Assembly (NCBI GenBank): GCA_026874595.1
Contig: CM049310.1
Coordinates: 9,858,001-9,922,000 of the forward strand
From: Sipunculus nudus
Lineage: Eukaryota > Annelida > Sipuncula > Golfingiida > Sipunculidae
Reading direction: 5' to 3'
Length of the DNA: 64,000 nt
In this document: piece by piece, positions 25,387 to 38,752 of the stretch
Layout: every line of letters starts with the position of its first letter
How positions within the stretch are numbered: position 1 is the stretch's first letter
The notes under the pieces: generated by a model
The model's input: only the letters and a program-made list of their open reading frames with translations
Told to the model about the DNA's origin: nothing
Database searches by the model: none
Translations under genes and position numbers: made by a program

Positions 25387-28300
25387 GTAAGAAGGTCAGA
25401 AGTCAAGGTTAACAAGAGGTCTTTCGCAAGAATACAATTTTTCCAGAAAAGTCAGGGTCTGATAGTCTTATTGCATGTGTCATCGTCTAAAATGAACTGT
25501 TTGTTGATGCTTGTCATCTTTCTGTATTTGGCATAGAAATTATGTTATAGTCGTTCTTATTGTATCCCCGGACAAAGTCGGCATACTAAGGTTTAAGCAC
25601 GGTCGCCGCTGCAGAGATTTCTTTTGGACGCGACAACTAAAAAAATATTTCATGGATATTTACCAAACTTGACATGTAAATAGATATGGGTGAGAGGACG
25701 AAGCCTATTTAAAATGGGGTCCTGACCTTTAAGAGGAGGGTGACCTTGACCTTTAATAGGTCCATTTTGGTGGAAAATCACATAAATTCCTAAATATCTC
25801 AAGAGATCTTGCATGGATTGATCCAAAAATCAACTTGACCGAAGATCTTGGATGGTGTTGTCATGTACCGGAGACTTGTGGCGCAACTTAAATTATCCTT
25901 TACTTGTTTTGTGCCGTTTACTACCCCCATCATTTCCGCTTAACAGTACTGTGAGCATTTTAAGTAAAAAACTAATGGACAGATTTCTTTCATATTATGC
26001 ATATACATAGACATGGGTTATAGGATGATGTATATTTAAATTGGGGTCATGACCTTTCCTATGAGAGTGGCCTTGACCTTGAATATTGCCATATATGGTA
26101 AAGATCACACAAAATCATAAATATCTCGATAAGGGATGCATGGATTTTTCAAAAATCAAATTGACCGAAGATCTTGGATAGCTTTGTCTTCTGCGGAAGA
26201 CAGATGGCACCCACTTCTGCCTTTTTTTTCCCTCGCCTTTTTATACCCCATTTTATGCCACTCTGAGCATTATAAGTCTTAAACTATTTGGACAGATTGG
26301 GCTGAAATTGTGGATGTATATTGATCTTGGATACTTCCATCTTGTATTCAAGACTATTGCGCCATCTGCAATTGGTTTGCCGTGGCGTCCATCTGTACAT
26401 GTGCTTTGGGTGAAAATTGCTCATATCTCCGGGGTGGTTCAAGGTATTGGTCTGAAATTTGGCATGTCCATCTATCTTGGAAAATTTCCTCGTAAATCAG
26501 ACAGGTGGCGCCACCTACCTTCCCGTTTCCGTGGAATAAATTTATGCTCTTTTCTTAGGAGTGGTGCGCCGTATTGGTCTGAAACTGTGATCCATAGATC
26601 TTGGCCTCCTCCATCTTCTACTCAAGACTGGTGGCGCCATCTGCCATTTCTTTTTGCTGTGTCCATCCGTACAGTTGGTTTAAGTGATAATTGCTCATAT
26701 CTAAGGAGTCGTTCAGTGTGTTGGTCTCCAATTTGGCATGTACATCCATCATGGAGAGTTTTCTCGTCAAGCAGACAGGTGGCGCCACCTACCTTACAAT
26801 TTTTATTGTAAAAATTAATCCCTTTTCTCAAGAGTGATTCGCCGTATTGGCCCCAATATTTGGTGAAAAATATTGTTTCTCAAGTTGTCGGATTGAAGAA
26901 ACCATAGCTGCTCGCCAAGTTTCAGTATATGCTGCTGAAGATAAGGGGTCTTTTCTTAAAGGGGGGGGGGATTAATCATTCGGGGATACTATGGCACCTG
27001 CGGTGCCACGAAATATCTAGTTCATTATATAAATTTCCCCACTGCTTGCAAAAGCAGCCCCTACCGCATATACGGTGGCCATAGCGCTGGACCGTTACTA
27101 AGAACACGCCGAGCAAATTGCCAATGAAACCGACATATTGCTGGTATTAATAAAATGAAACTTGGCGAAGGTGGATATGTGGAATGAGTTAGCACCAAAG
27201 AAACATACCACAGCTATATACGAAGTTGTTCTATCGGAAAAGCAGAGAACCTTGTAGGTCTGTATAATACAATGTGTAAACCATTGTGTTTTACATATGT
27301 ATATGTGTAAAGCATGTGAACACGCCCTTATTCCTCTGTAGTGTGTCAGCCTGTTTACTTGATAATAATGTCATCAAAAGTTACGTTTGCATTATTGTAA
27401 TTTCATTGCCTCTAATCAAAAACACTCGTAAAGCTGAGGGGCACATTACAGGTAAATTTGGTGGAAATTGTCGTTTTATTAGTTTCATAACATACCACAC
27501 ATGCATGTATACATATCAGTGGAATGCGGGAAATATTAGATCTCTGAATCCAGTCACAAATAGTCATTTTAGGTCCCATGCCCTGAACTCACCTTTCATT
27601 ACCTGACTCGCATTCTAAATTGAGTACTCCATGTCTGATGTATGTTAAACCTTACTAAATAGTAACAACACTGTGGATTATGGATCGATCCGACGGAAGT
27701 GTTACAGTGAGTGATTCTCAACTCTGTTACGGCCATACATATATAAAAAATAAAGGAACAAATGTTTACACTATGTACTATAAGGGGCAGATCCAGGATT
27801 TTGAAAGGGGGAGGGGCGGCCCAAATCCAAAACAGATTCTAAGGTCTGGTGGGCGCGGGGGTGGGGATCTGTATTGCTTTGAAAAAAGGTTGTGGCGGCT
27901 GAGGTTTCAGAACCCCGGGACCCGCCCTCTGCAGCCTGATCTCTTACTGGTTCTTGAATATAGCACATGCGGCAAAAGCAAAACATAAATTATGCATCAA
28001 TCCAATTAATCCTAAATTTGAACAACGAATGTGAACATTTTCATTGGATTTTCATTTTCTTGGCCCAATGCATTCCAGATATTGCTATTACGTACATACC
28101 GGTACATTGCGAATTAATCCTGACATGTTACCGCATGCGTGGAGCCAAAATACAGCACCCTCCTACATGCCATTTATATAAGAGTTCATTTTGATAATTT
28201 AAAAATAAGATTAATGCAGCCAGTAGGTGCGCCTTGATATTAGATCCGTTGCCAAATTTGAATTTTAGTTTTAACATAACTATCATATTACTATATCATA

Positions 28301-31300
28301 GGCATAAGTTGAGGGACAAGCAAGCAGTGTGAATATATGAATTGGCTTCCGATACTTTGGTTTAGTTGTAACGTTGTTGTTAAGCATATGTTGATTATTG
28401 TGAGATTATTCAAATGAGATCCGCACCAGTTTACCATATACAGCAAAGTAAAGCGCTGTTTATTTAAGACATACAGTTATCTGGTAAAAGCCTGCGGGGA
28501 GTGTTACGGCATTTACCATCACACAATGGAGCCGTAAGAAGGAAAAAACCCTGAATAAGCCAATTACGACAATCCCTTTGTTCTGCGTACATAAAAGTAA
28601 GAAGCATATCATATTCGTATAAACAGAAGCCTGAGAATACGCCTTGCTGTGGTAAAGGGGCCCGGGTTGCTTGGTGTTTTCATTGCTGCCAGAACAGTTG
28701 TTGTGATCGACAAGACAAGGCAAAACTGGTTATTATCACGATGTAATTAAGTTTATATAATGCATTGTCCCGACGAGAGCCTGTCTGTTTAAAACAAGGT
28801 TTACAGTGCAAGTTTGTTGGACTTGCAAACATTGGTATAATACATTAAGGCGTATACCCTTGACTTCGAAGCCTTTTTGCATGGTTCACTTGTTATGTAA
28901 TATTATCAATCATCGCTGTGCGCTATATCTGCTTATTCTGAATCACATATGATATATATGAGCGTATGCAGTTACATCATCAAACAAATTTAATGACTGT
29001 TATCAATTTGTTTATATGAGGTCAAAACTTGTTTGCAGTTTAACTGCGGAATGAAAATGTGTCTTCAGTACTTAGTTTAATATAAGAACCAGACTTCAAA
29101 GTTTCTTCAGTTACGCTGTACCGGTACGTTAAAAGTGGCTTCAGTCTAACCATCCGCATCCCGATCCCTTCATACATTTGTTATGAGAGAACAGCCAGTC
29201 TATATTGCTGTAGATTTCACGGTCAACCTGTGCCTGTAATTAACATGATAGATAAACAAGAATCAGACTCTGCTGTTTAGGGATTGCAGGTCAGTGTACC
29301 GGGGCTTGTACAATCACTAGCTTCTTAATACACTAGTGGCGTCGGTAAACATACAGTGGACAGTGTACATACGGGTCATTAAAACATGTTGGATAAGAGA
29401 ATTGTTTTAAGAGAAACTAAAAATCTGCATCCCAATGAATACAAGCATCCGCCATGAGGGCATTCACTTATACCCAGGTCCATTCCTGTATAAGTGACTG
29501 AACATTTGTGAATATTCCGTGATGACTTTCCTAAATCCGGATCTTGTGCCGCATCAATACCAAAATCTAATCTTTTTTTGTCATTGGCCCTTTCCCAAAA
29601 TAACCTGAAAAATTTCATGAGATTCCGTTCATGATTGCCTGAGTTATGTTGTAAACAACACACACAAAAACACACACACACACAAACCCAGCCTACCACA
29701 CATACGAATGGGAATGAACGCACACCCTCCTGGCGGAAGCAATTATACATGCAAACGAATTGAACTATAGATGAAATGAGAATTATTTGGTGAGCATTCG
29801 AATGTACAACATGAATAGAAGTCTTTATGTTTGAGTGTGACTAATTTACAGTCTGACGTTCGACAGCTGAGACTTGAGTATTCCATGCATGCGATTTGTA
29901 AGAAGTTTGTTCTGAAAAGGGACATGTATATTTTAGAATATAAAACTGACGTAGGACGACAGTCACGCACGATATTAATAGGAGTGGCAGTCATCCCTAA
30001 AATATGGTAACAGTAGTAAAAGACATTTTGTCAGACGTCCTCAATTCTATAATACAACACAGATGTCTGACAGATGCTGCCTGGGTGACGGATGTTATTC
30101 GATGTTCATCGCGCGTGGCAGATGCAGACAAGGTGTTTAACAGACCTGCATCGTACACACGATAAACGTCCGGTATAGCTGCTCTACATGTGCAACTGTA
30201 TGATCAACATATGTAATGTTCTTCATGCACAGCCAAGGTCTGCCAGGTGTTCGTACAGATGACCCCCGCGTGCTCATCATCAGAGGATCAAAGGAAATTT
30301 TAAAAATGTGACAAATGTTAATCAGGTGCAAAAAGATCAACACATATCAATAATGATCACCCCACGAATAATTTACAGGACGCGGCTGTTTAGAAGATAA
30401 ACAATCCATCATTTGCATGGTTTGTAGGTTGGGACTTCCGACACGTAGGTATTGTAATAGAGATAGATTTAGATATAGGAAATCATCTGGCCTTCATTCG
30501 AATTGATTTTTTGGCCGGCAGGAGATCATTGAATATATATCCCCTCGAAGGATATGTTTTCACCCGTGTTTATCGCTGGTTATTAAAACACTATTTTGGA
30601 TGAAAAGATGGAATATCGGTTCTATGTAAAAATTGCATAGGCACCGGGACCGGCTACTGTGGCTCAGTAGTAGAACACAGGACTCAAAGCCGGGATATCG
30701 TGAGTTCGAATCTCAGCCGAGGCGGTGAGATTTTTCACGGTTGGCTCCCAACCCAAGGTAAGCGCTCTTAGGGCTTAACGGGAAGGCCTTGTCCAACGGC
30801 TGTGTTTCACTCACAAAAAACTTGCGCCTTTCGGGGGTTCCTCGGTGGTATGACCCTGCAATTTGGACGATTGCGCATCCAGGGCCCGCAGTGGCGGTAG
30901 TCATGCACCGGGCGTGGTTGACCCCAGGATATAAAAGAGGGCAAGCGTGTGATACTGCCCTGTCTCGTAGTCCGAAACAAGTTAACATTAAAAAATGGAG
31001 GCGGTCACCTCCACTAAGAAAATTTAAAAAAAATGGCATCGGAATATCAGTCAAGGAAGACTCCATTAATCCGAGATCGAGTCCGGGGAAATGGACAGAT
31101 TCGGTCGGGTAGTCTCGCCTTGGCGGAGGTATGAGCTGTCATGAGTGCCATTCTGGTCAAAAAGTTCAACATTGCAGCAGTTGTATCAAATATTTGTGAC
31201 AGAAGATGAATGAATATTTGATATCGTGGAATTAAACAGCAACGAATATTTAGCATAGCGAGAAATGGATAACGAAATGGCTCCTGAGTAGGGAGGTGAC

Positions 31301-34106
31301 AGAAAACCGAAAAACTTTAATTTATCGTTTGAGACATCACAACATTAATATATTGGTGTAAATTGACCTTCTGAAGACCCTACATGATATCTTTATCGTT
31401 ATCAGTAATCTATTAACTATGTTTATATCCTTCTCTCTTTGAGGGAGCTAAAAAATCAAGAGAGCGCCCGCAGCACTTTAGAGTTTCCAGCTGCATGCTG
31501 AATTGCTGATACAGGGTCAGTGGTTATACGCTGTTAATGAATAAAGATATATATTTCCACCAATTTTGTACAAATATTGTTGACAACACTGGGTTTGGAT
31601 TGATGAATTTTCCGTAAGAGCAAGCTCAGCGCAGTATCACATAGACACTTTACATCAGTTCTGACACATATGGCGTAATGTGTAAAATATAACTCATACG
31701 CTTTACCAGTCAGCAGCTGCGGATATTTATCACTCCTGCCGCTCCCCCGGTCACTGCCCTGTTGGTTTCAGGTACATTGGGCTCGTAGAATATTTTTATC
31801 TTCAAACTTTCGCAACATTTCTTGGTAAATCGTGTTTTAAATTTGTGAAGAGCTTAGTACAAGGGCGATATACTGGTGTAATACAATAAAAATTAATAAC
31901 CAGTATTGTTTATTATTCAATCACAATAATAACCGTTCCCACAACACTGTATATAACGACACCTGTTGGCAACAATTGAGAGTGAGTGATCGGGTCCGTT
32001 ATGTGTTTTAGAAAGAGCATATTTTGGATGGTGAAATGTAATAGACCTACTTTATATATTTGACGGTGGGGTTCCTGCTATGGTTCACAGTGTATTAAAC
32101 ATTGTCGACTTCTACTCGGGCCGTAATGAATCTACAAAGTGTTACAGGTGCTTTTTTTATTATGTGACACGGGCGTAACTCCTGTTGTGGCACTCGTGTC
32201 TGGCCGCGTATTACATTCTATGTTTAATCCGTACTGTTTGAACTCTTGTTGTCGTGCTGGCTTGTGGCGAGATCACGTGTAGGCCTACACCATGGTGTGA
32301 AGAGGCACGGGGATGTTTTCTAGAGAATTCCTGAAACGCGTGTTTACTGTTGAGTAGGGTCCTTATAGACTTTTCGAGAAGTGGAAAATTCTCGGCTTGG
32401 GGTGTGAAGGTATATAAAGGGGCTGTTTTTTAGAACCGGGCAGAGAGAGAGAGAGAGCAGCAGAGCAGATTCCAGCGGACGCAGAAGCGTGTGTCAGGAC
32501 CTTATCCGACGAATGCGGCAATTATAGATTTTCAAAGACTTTCTCCTGGATTTTATGCATTTGGACTTCAGTTTACTTTCTGGGTTGTTGCAAGAGCTTT
32601 ACACTGGACTGTCATTCTCTGAGAGTTTACATTTAGAGGACTTATCGTTGTGATGGTGTTGGTGTTCAGGTAATGTGCACATTATTTTGTATGTGATTGT
32701 ATTGACTTGTTGTTATACCGCTGTTTTACTGTATAATTGTATTGAGTTAGTGTATTGTATTGTTAGGGTTGTTTTAAGAATAAATTATAGTTATTTGTTA
32801 ACAAAAAAACACTGACTTCTTTGTTCATTCCCCCAGACATTTCACGCTGCCTATAGTGTTACAGAATCTGATTTTTTTTAATCTCCATTACAAAATTTGT
32901 GTTCATCACGCATACGTGATCTGTTTGTATTAGGTTCCGTAACAAAAGATATTGGAACCTGGTTAACTCATTCATCTTTCGGGTTCCATTTTAAACACTG
33001 ACATAATGGACATGTGATAATTGAGCATTTAACCAGCGTCTAACAGATTTTAAATAAGTATATTTCAGTCCAATAGCAGAAACATGACAGCATCCCCACT
33101 GCATGTTCAAAGGGCTACCGATCTCCCCCCCCCCCCCCCCCGCACACACCCACACCCACACACAAAAAAAACACCAAATGAAATATATTATATCAATATT
33201 ATTATAAAGATCGCAATCTGTGATAAATGGTGCATGGATTGATGGTAGTAGGGGCGTCATCTTTCTTGGTATTCCTTAGAATCAGTTTGCCGTGGACGAC
33301 AACCTTTTTCCTTAATTTATCTACATGGTATTATATATTGGAAACACAATGGAATTGCCCAGTGTAGATACAGATGTACTTCAAAGTAAAGCTTAGTAAA
33401 GCGTGAGACAGCGTTGACCGTTATTTAATTAAAATACGTTGCACTCCTAGCTCGGTTTAAAGTGCTCCATGCATGTCGCATTATGAAACATTGGAACCTG
33501 TCCAACTGCTTTGTCATCTGTTTTTACCGTGCTTAGAAATCACAGCCTGTAGTTTGAAACATAAAAATAGATTTTGCTGAGGTATGGATATATATCATGG
33601 CCGACTGATGTCTGTTATTTACATGATTATCCATAGCTATTTATTTATTCCTTTAATACAGTACGTTGGTATTATAAAAAAAAAGTCTATTTAATGTATT
33701 TGTGCTTTGCACTACGACCAGATTGATAATAGTTTGATATTTTAGGATCTATAACAAAGAGTACAGGCACATAAAACATTAATATTTATATACTGTTCTT
33801 GTTTCACATCTGATACGTCTGTATATATAACGGGCGTTCCCCTGGTGGAGTCTCTGTTGACATCAGGATATATATTCATAAGGAGAAAAGGAAATAAATA
33901 AGCCAACTCGCATAACTCGTCGAGCTAATTATATCTATTTTGCCTCTGTGCTATTAACTTGGAATTCCTATAGTGATTATTGCCACCCATTAAAACGGAT
34001 TTATTACATATTAAATGACATTTTATATGACAATGACATTAGATATGTTTACTTCTCCGCCCTTGTTATGCACCTGTTTAAGTAACTGCATGACTTTCAA
34101 ATCCGC

Positions 34107-34169
<63 letters not shown>

Positions 34170-37100
34170 GCATGTCTTAAGATAATTACATCACGGTTAA
34201 ATGACGGCATAATGGTGAATACCCATTATCTCTTTCATATAATTCATCAGTGCATTTGATCAGGAAACTGAAGAGAGGAGCACTTAAAACTGGTTCACAT
34301 GCATAGACACAAAAGTGATCTGCCAAAATTTAAGCAAACAGTCCTGGACTCCGGAGCCTAAATGTCCGGCAAAATTGAGAAATCACTGGATTAACACATG
34401 TCTTCTCAATACAAATTATAAGTACAAATATGTGGTTTTATAGTCTGATATTCATGACGAAGCCAGCACTTTGTTCCTACATGGTCTTCGAGTTTGCTCA
34501 CTAATTCTTGTAGCTTTTCTCGGCTCCCTGCATTGGTAGCATATGTCAACAACGTCAATTATTATAAAATGTACTATATTTTGTTACTGCCTTAGTAGTT
34601 TCCCTGCTGCCCATGGTCAGTGTTCAATTAATCTTGAGTGGAGAATGCATACCGTTTTGACTTTGGCCAGGACTCTCAAACCCAAAACAGACGAACTCAC
34701 GCGTCACACGACAAATAACGCGGCTACACCCGCACGACACCCATCAGATTGGATGTTATTAATCAAACTCCATTCGTATATATGGTTTATTTTGATCGAA
34801 ATAGTAATCGTGATAATCAGCATAAAGGAAAAATGCTACAATTATTTTCTGTTTATGCATGACTAAACATGTTTTTAATATAACATTACCCTTTTCACAA
34901 ATGTTAATGATATTTAGATATTTAGACATGTTATTTGCTGCACGTTTTCTGTCCTGATATATATAGGATTGTTAGATTATTTAACACAAACGTGTTTTAC
35001 CTGCTAATTAATCATGAATGCGCGTGCTGTTAGAGAACCTCTAGCTCTTTAAATCATCGTGATTTACGATAATTCCCCCACGCGGCAAGCGGACGTCACG
35101 CGTAAATCTCGCGTTGGTCAGTTTCGCTCAAGATAAAAAGACATGAGCGACTTTTTCCGGATTTGACGGCTGAGACGTGACGCTTAGCGTGTGTTTATGG
35201 CTTAAATGACGTTGACCAGCCTACACCCGTTGCATTTCCAGTCGGTCATTTGTTCCACTGCTTTTTTTTAGAGAAAATGTTAATTCGCCTGGAGCTAGGA
35301 AGTTCTAACATATAGCATCCAGACCGTGCCTTATAATAAATGTAACCCTCGTGAACCTAAACTGACGTAAAATACGTGCAGAGATCGAATTATGAACAGT
35401 TTAACACTTAACTTCCGGTATAAGAATAAATTATTAATATCTAGAAAATAACTTCATCCAAATCTTTATCCCAAGGATTATGCAAAGTTTTAAGAAAATC
35501 TGTCAACCTTTTCTCTAGCTTTGTCGACCAACAGAACAGGTGATTGCAGTCGATGGCAGTCAGCATAAACATATTTGAGTATGAATCGCATTTCGACCAT
35601 GTAACTCGGTCTGGAGCACATGTACACCAGTTCAGCTTACGGTAGGTTTGATCCCGACCAAAAAAAACTTGCACCATCTGCAAGGGTGAGGAAACAACGC
35701 AGGGGGTTTCTTTTACAAAAAAAGAACTTACGCAAACACTACCTAGTTTTTTTTCAAGAGGGCAAGCGCTTTTCTGAATACTGATATGGGTTCATGACAT
35801 TTCGTGTATCTTCTCACTTCTCTTGTGGGAAAGCTTTTTAACCCAGGTTCTCTCTTTAAAGGATCAATATATTTGTGCAGGCTTAAAAATGTTTACTTAT
35901 GTCTGATTACAGTGTAGTTCCGTCTTTGATTTTAGTCCTGAAATGCTTCATTAAGCGTCTCAGGGAAACGTTAGATAAAAAATTTAATGATAATGCTCAC
36001 ACCATGCAGTCTCGATCGCTCTCACGCTATATACTATACCGGTACATTTATACAAGCGCAGTAAACGGTCTTTCGGAAGCGTCAGCTGCTCTAACAGCGC
36101 CGTTCTGCCAAATTTCCTTTTTATCTCATAAAAATAACATCTCCCAGTTATTGACTGCGGGACGGCCGGGACTACTTGTTTCATTGTCCAAACTTTATAA
36201 TCAGAATCCACTATAATCCCAGAAAAAAAGCCATCCATTTAGGGACTGATGGGACAGCCATGCACTTTCCGAAGTGAATAAGCCTTCTTTCTCTGTTTAA
36301 CATGAACATACTTATACCAGACGTTTTTATATTATATTATTTGCGCATCAAAAATCATTCTCGTGCCTGTAGTTTGCCTTTAAATAACTCTGATCCAACA
36401 TTTTCAACGGCCTTTATCTACGCCGTGCCCTTCATTTCATTTGTACCTCCGCCACTGGTGTATACTGAACCCTATACAACAGAGTGGTACCCTTGTGAGT
36501 CCGGATCTGCGCAGAGTGCTCTAGCATACACCACGAATCTAGAATCACCACAGATAATATGATCACTATTGCTGGCCGTGACAACCCGACTCAGTAGGCA
36601 ATCGGATAAAGGGCTTGTAAGCCTACTCGAGTCGTGATGCAAGTAAAACGAGGAATGTATCTGTCTTGCATCAGATTGCATTCATATTGTGGTAAACGGC
36701 CCATATTTTCAGTATTATGCTTAGAATTAGGACTTAACACAATAGTATACACGTGAGCTCACAACCCAAACTGAAACACCGTCTCCATGGACACGGATCA
36801 TTTCATGTATCGCCTGCAAGCTGCCTGCGTCCTGTAACCATTGCGAGCCATGCTTGTGTTCATGCGGTCATAAATTCAACAAACATGCCGAGGGGTTTAC
36901 CAATGTGCTGGGTTAAAACGGAACCTTTCTCGCTCATGTTTGGTATTATGAGAAAGTAGGCCTACACAAAAAAAATGCTAACGATTGGTCTAGTTTATAT
37001 TGAAAATTACGAAAATATTTGCATCTTCATAAGGCCTTATAATGCGTTCCCCAGACTTAGATATAAAGACATTCTGGCGCCAGTAATCTTGTCGTAATGT

Positions 37101-38685
37101 GAGAGGGTCAATATGACGCTACAATATTGCACGCACGTTTGGGGGCAGTTCGGTAAAGAAACAATCTCACATCCCATCCATGGCATGCAGTTCCTCAACC
37201 CCAAGACAGTCTCCGGGCGAAAACTAGTTTGCTGAGATAAAGGTATAGGACGCAATTAACGTTAGCTCTGACAGAATGTTAGCCGACTCCCACAGGGCGT
37301 TCAGTGCAGTCAGATTACTGTAATAGCTGTCAACCATATTATCCAATAAGAATGTCCCAGAATGTGACACCATGCCTGACAGACGCCGCGAAGCCAGCAA
37401 GTGACGTGAGCATCACATAACTAGTTCAAGGTCAAAGACACTCTGGTGCAGATTATAATTTACGCGTTTTCTGATATTTATGCGTTGTTTCGTCGCTATA
37501 TCTTCACGAATATATAGCCTCAATGTAACCCTCCCCTTAACAGTAACAAATGACCAACTTTGAGATAAAAAAAAAATACGGACTTGGTATGAAATAATAG
37601 AGCCTGACAGAAACATGAGTTAACTCCACTTTTTACTGCCGCAAAATGGAAGTCGTAACATTCTCAGAGCACTTCAATATCCAGTTCCTAATTATGCAAT
37701 CAGTCAAAGCGACAGCTCGGAGTATATACTGTTTATTCTGTTAGTCTTCTGGCTGGACCGAGCCAGGTGGATCTCAAGACCACCAAAAGCAGTCCAGAAA
37801 GTCGTTTTTTTATGATAATTAGACGTGTAGTGCTACTTTATCTTACTGAACGGGCAGGCTATAACAAACACCCAGGCCACCTCGTTGAGATCAGACCATG
37901 CCCGACGTGGCATGCATGCTCCGGACTTCAGCAGCCCATAAACTAACGATGGCTATAGGTTTTTTTTTAATGACAAACTTTCTGATAAATATTGCTCTTC
38001 ATTGTGAAACTATGAACTATACTTTTTTCACTTTTAACTGTTTCTTCTACCCGGGAACATATAATGCTTATCAAGAGTATCTTAGTAGGATTACGAAATA
38101 GGAATTGACGGAACGACATAAAAGAAAATAAGAAAATTGTTCACACCCATGCTACATTTCATGAAATTAGCTAAATACCGCCCATGCAACCAATATATGT
38201 ATAGATAAAAAAGGATGAAGGATAAAAAATATAGACATGCCTACACGATCTCTTTTTTTTCTGTCAGTCGGCCAATCCATTTCTGTTTAGCCATCTGAAA
38301 ACCTTAGACTTCAGTTGTATTACTTCCTTAGTGTGAATGTGTTGTAAATGAGGTACTTAAACATTTATTTGAATCCCCAGACTAAGAATTCGGGGTTATA
38401 TGGGTTAAGCGTGGTGGCGCCGTTACCGCAGCCATCGTATACAAACCTTGTTCAAACAATAATCATAAAATTATTTCACACATCTTCAACAAACTTTGCA
38501 GGTTGGTAGATATGGATGAGAGAAAGAAGCTTTTTTAAAGTGGGGTCATGACCACCACTATGAGATCGACATTAGGCTTGAACAAGTACTTTTTGGTAGT
38601 TTACATAAAACATCAGATATCTCTTGTACGGAAGATTGGTCGTGCCCCTATGACGTTTTTTTCCTGCTTTAAGCAATTGATTACC

Positions 38686-38752
<67 letters not shown>

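Noticed and set aside
30653-30725. Functional tRNA gene
   Set aside because: A and B boxes are present, but no acceptor stem pairs and the sequence continues into a SINE body.
30713-31112. Overlapping 107-117-codon frames on both strands
   Set aside because: Both lie inside the SINE and have no protein resemblance.
32411-32418. TATATAAA as the C3 promoter
   Set aside because: It lies 7 kb downstream of the first recognised C3 exon and fits an LTR better; an alternative promoter cannot be excluded.
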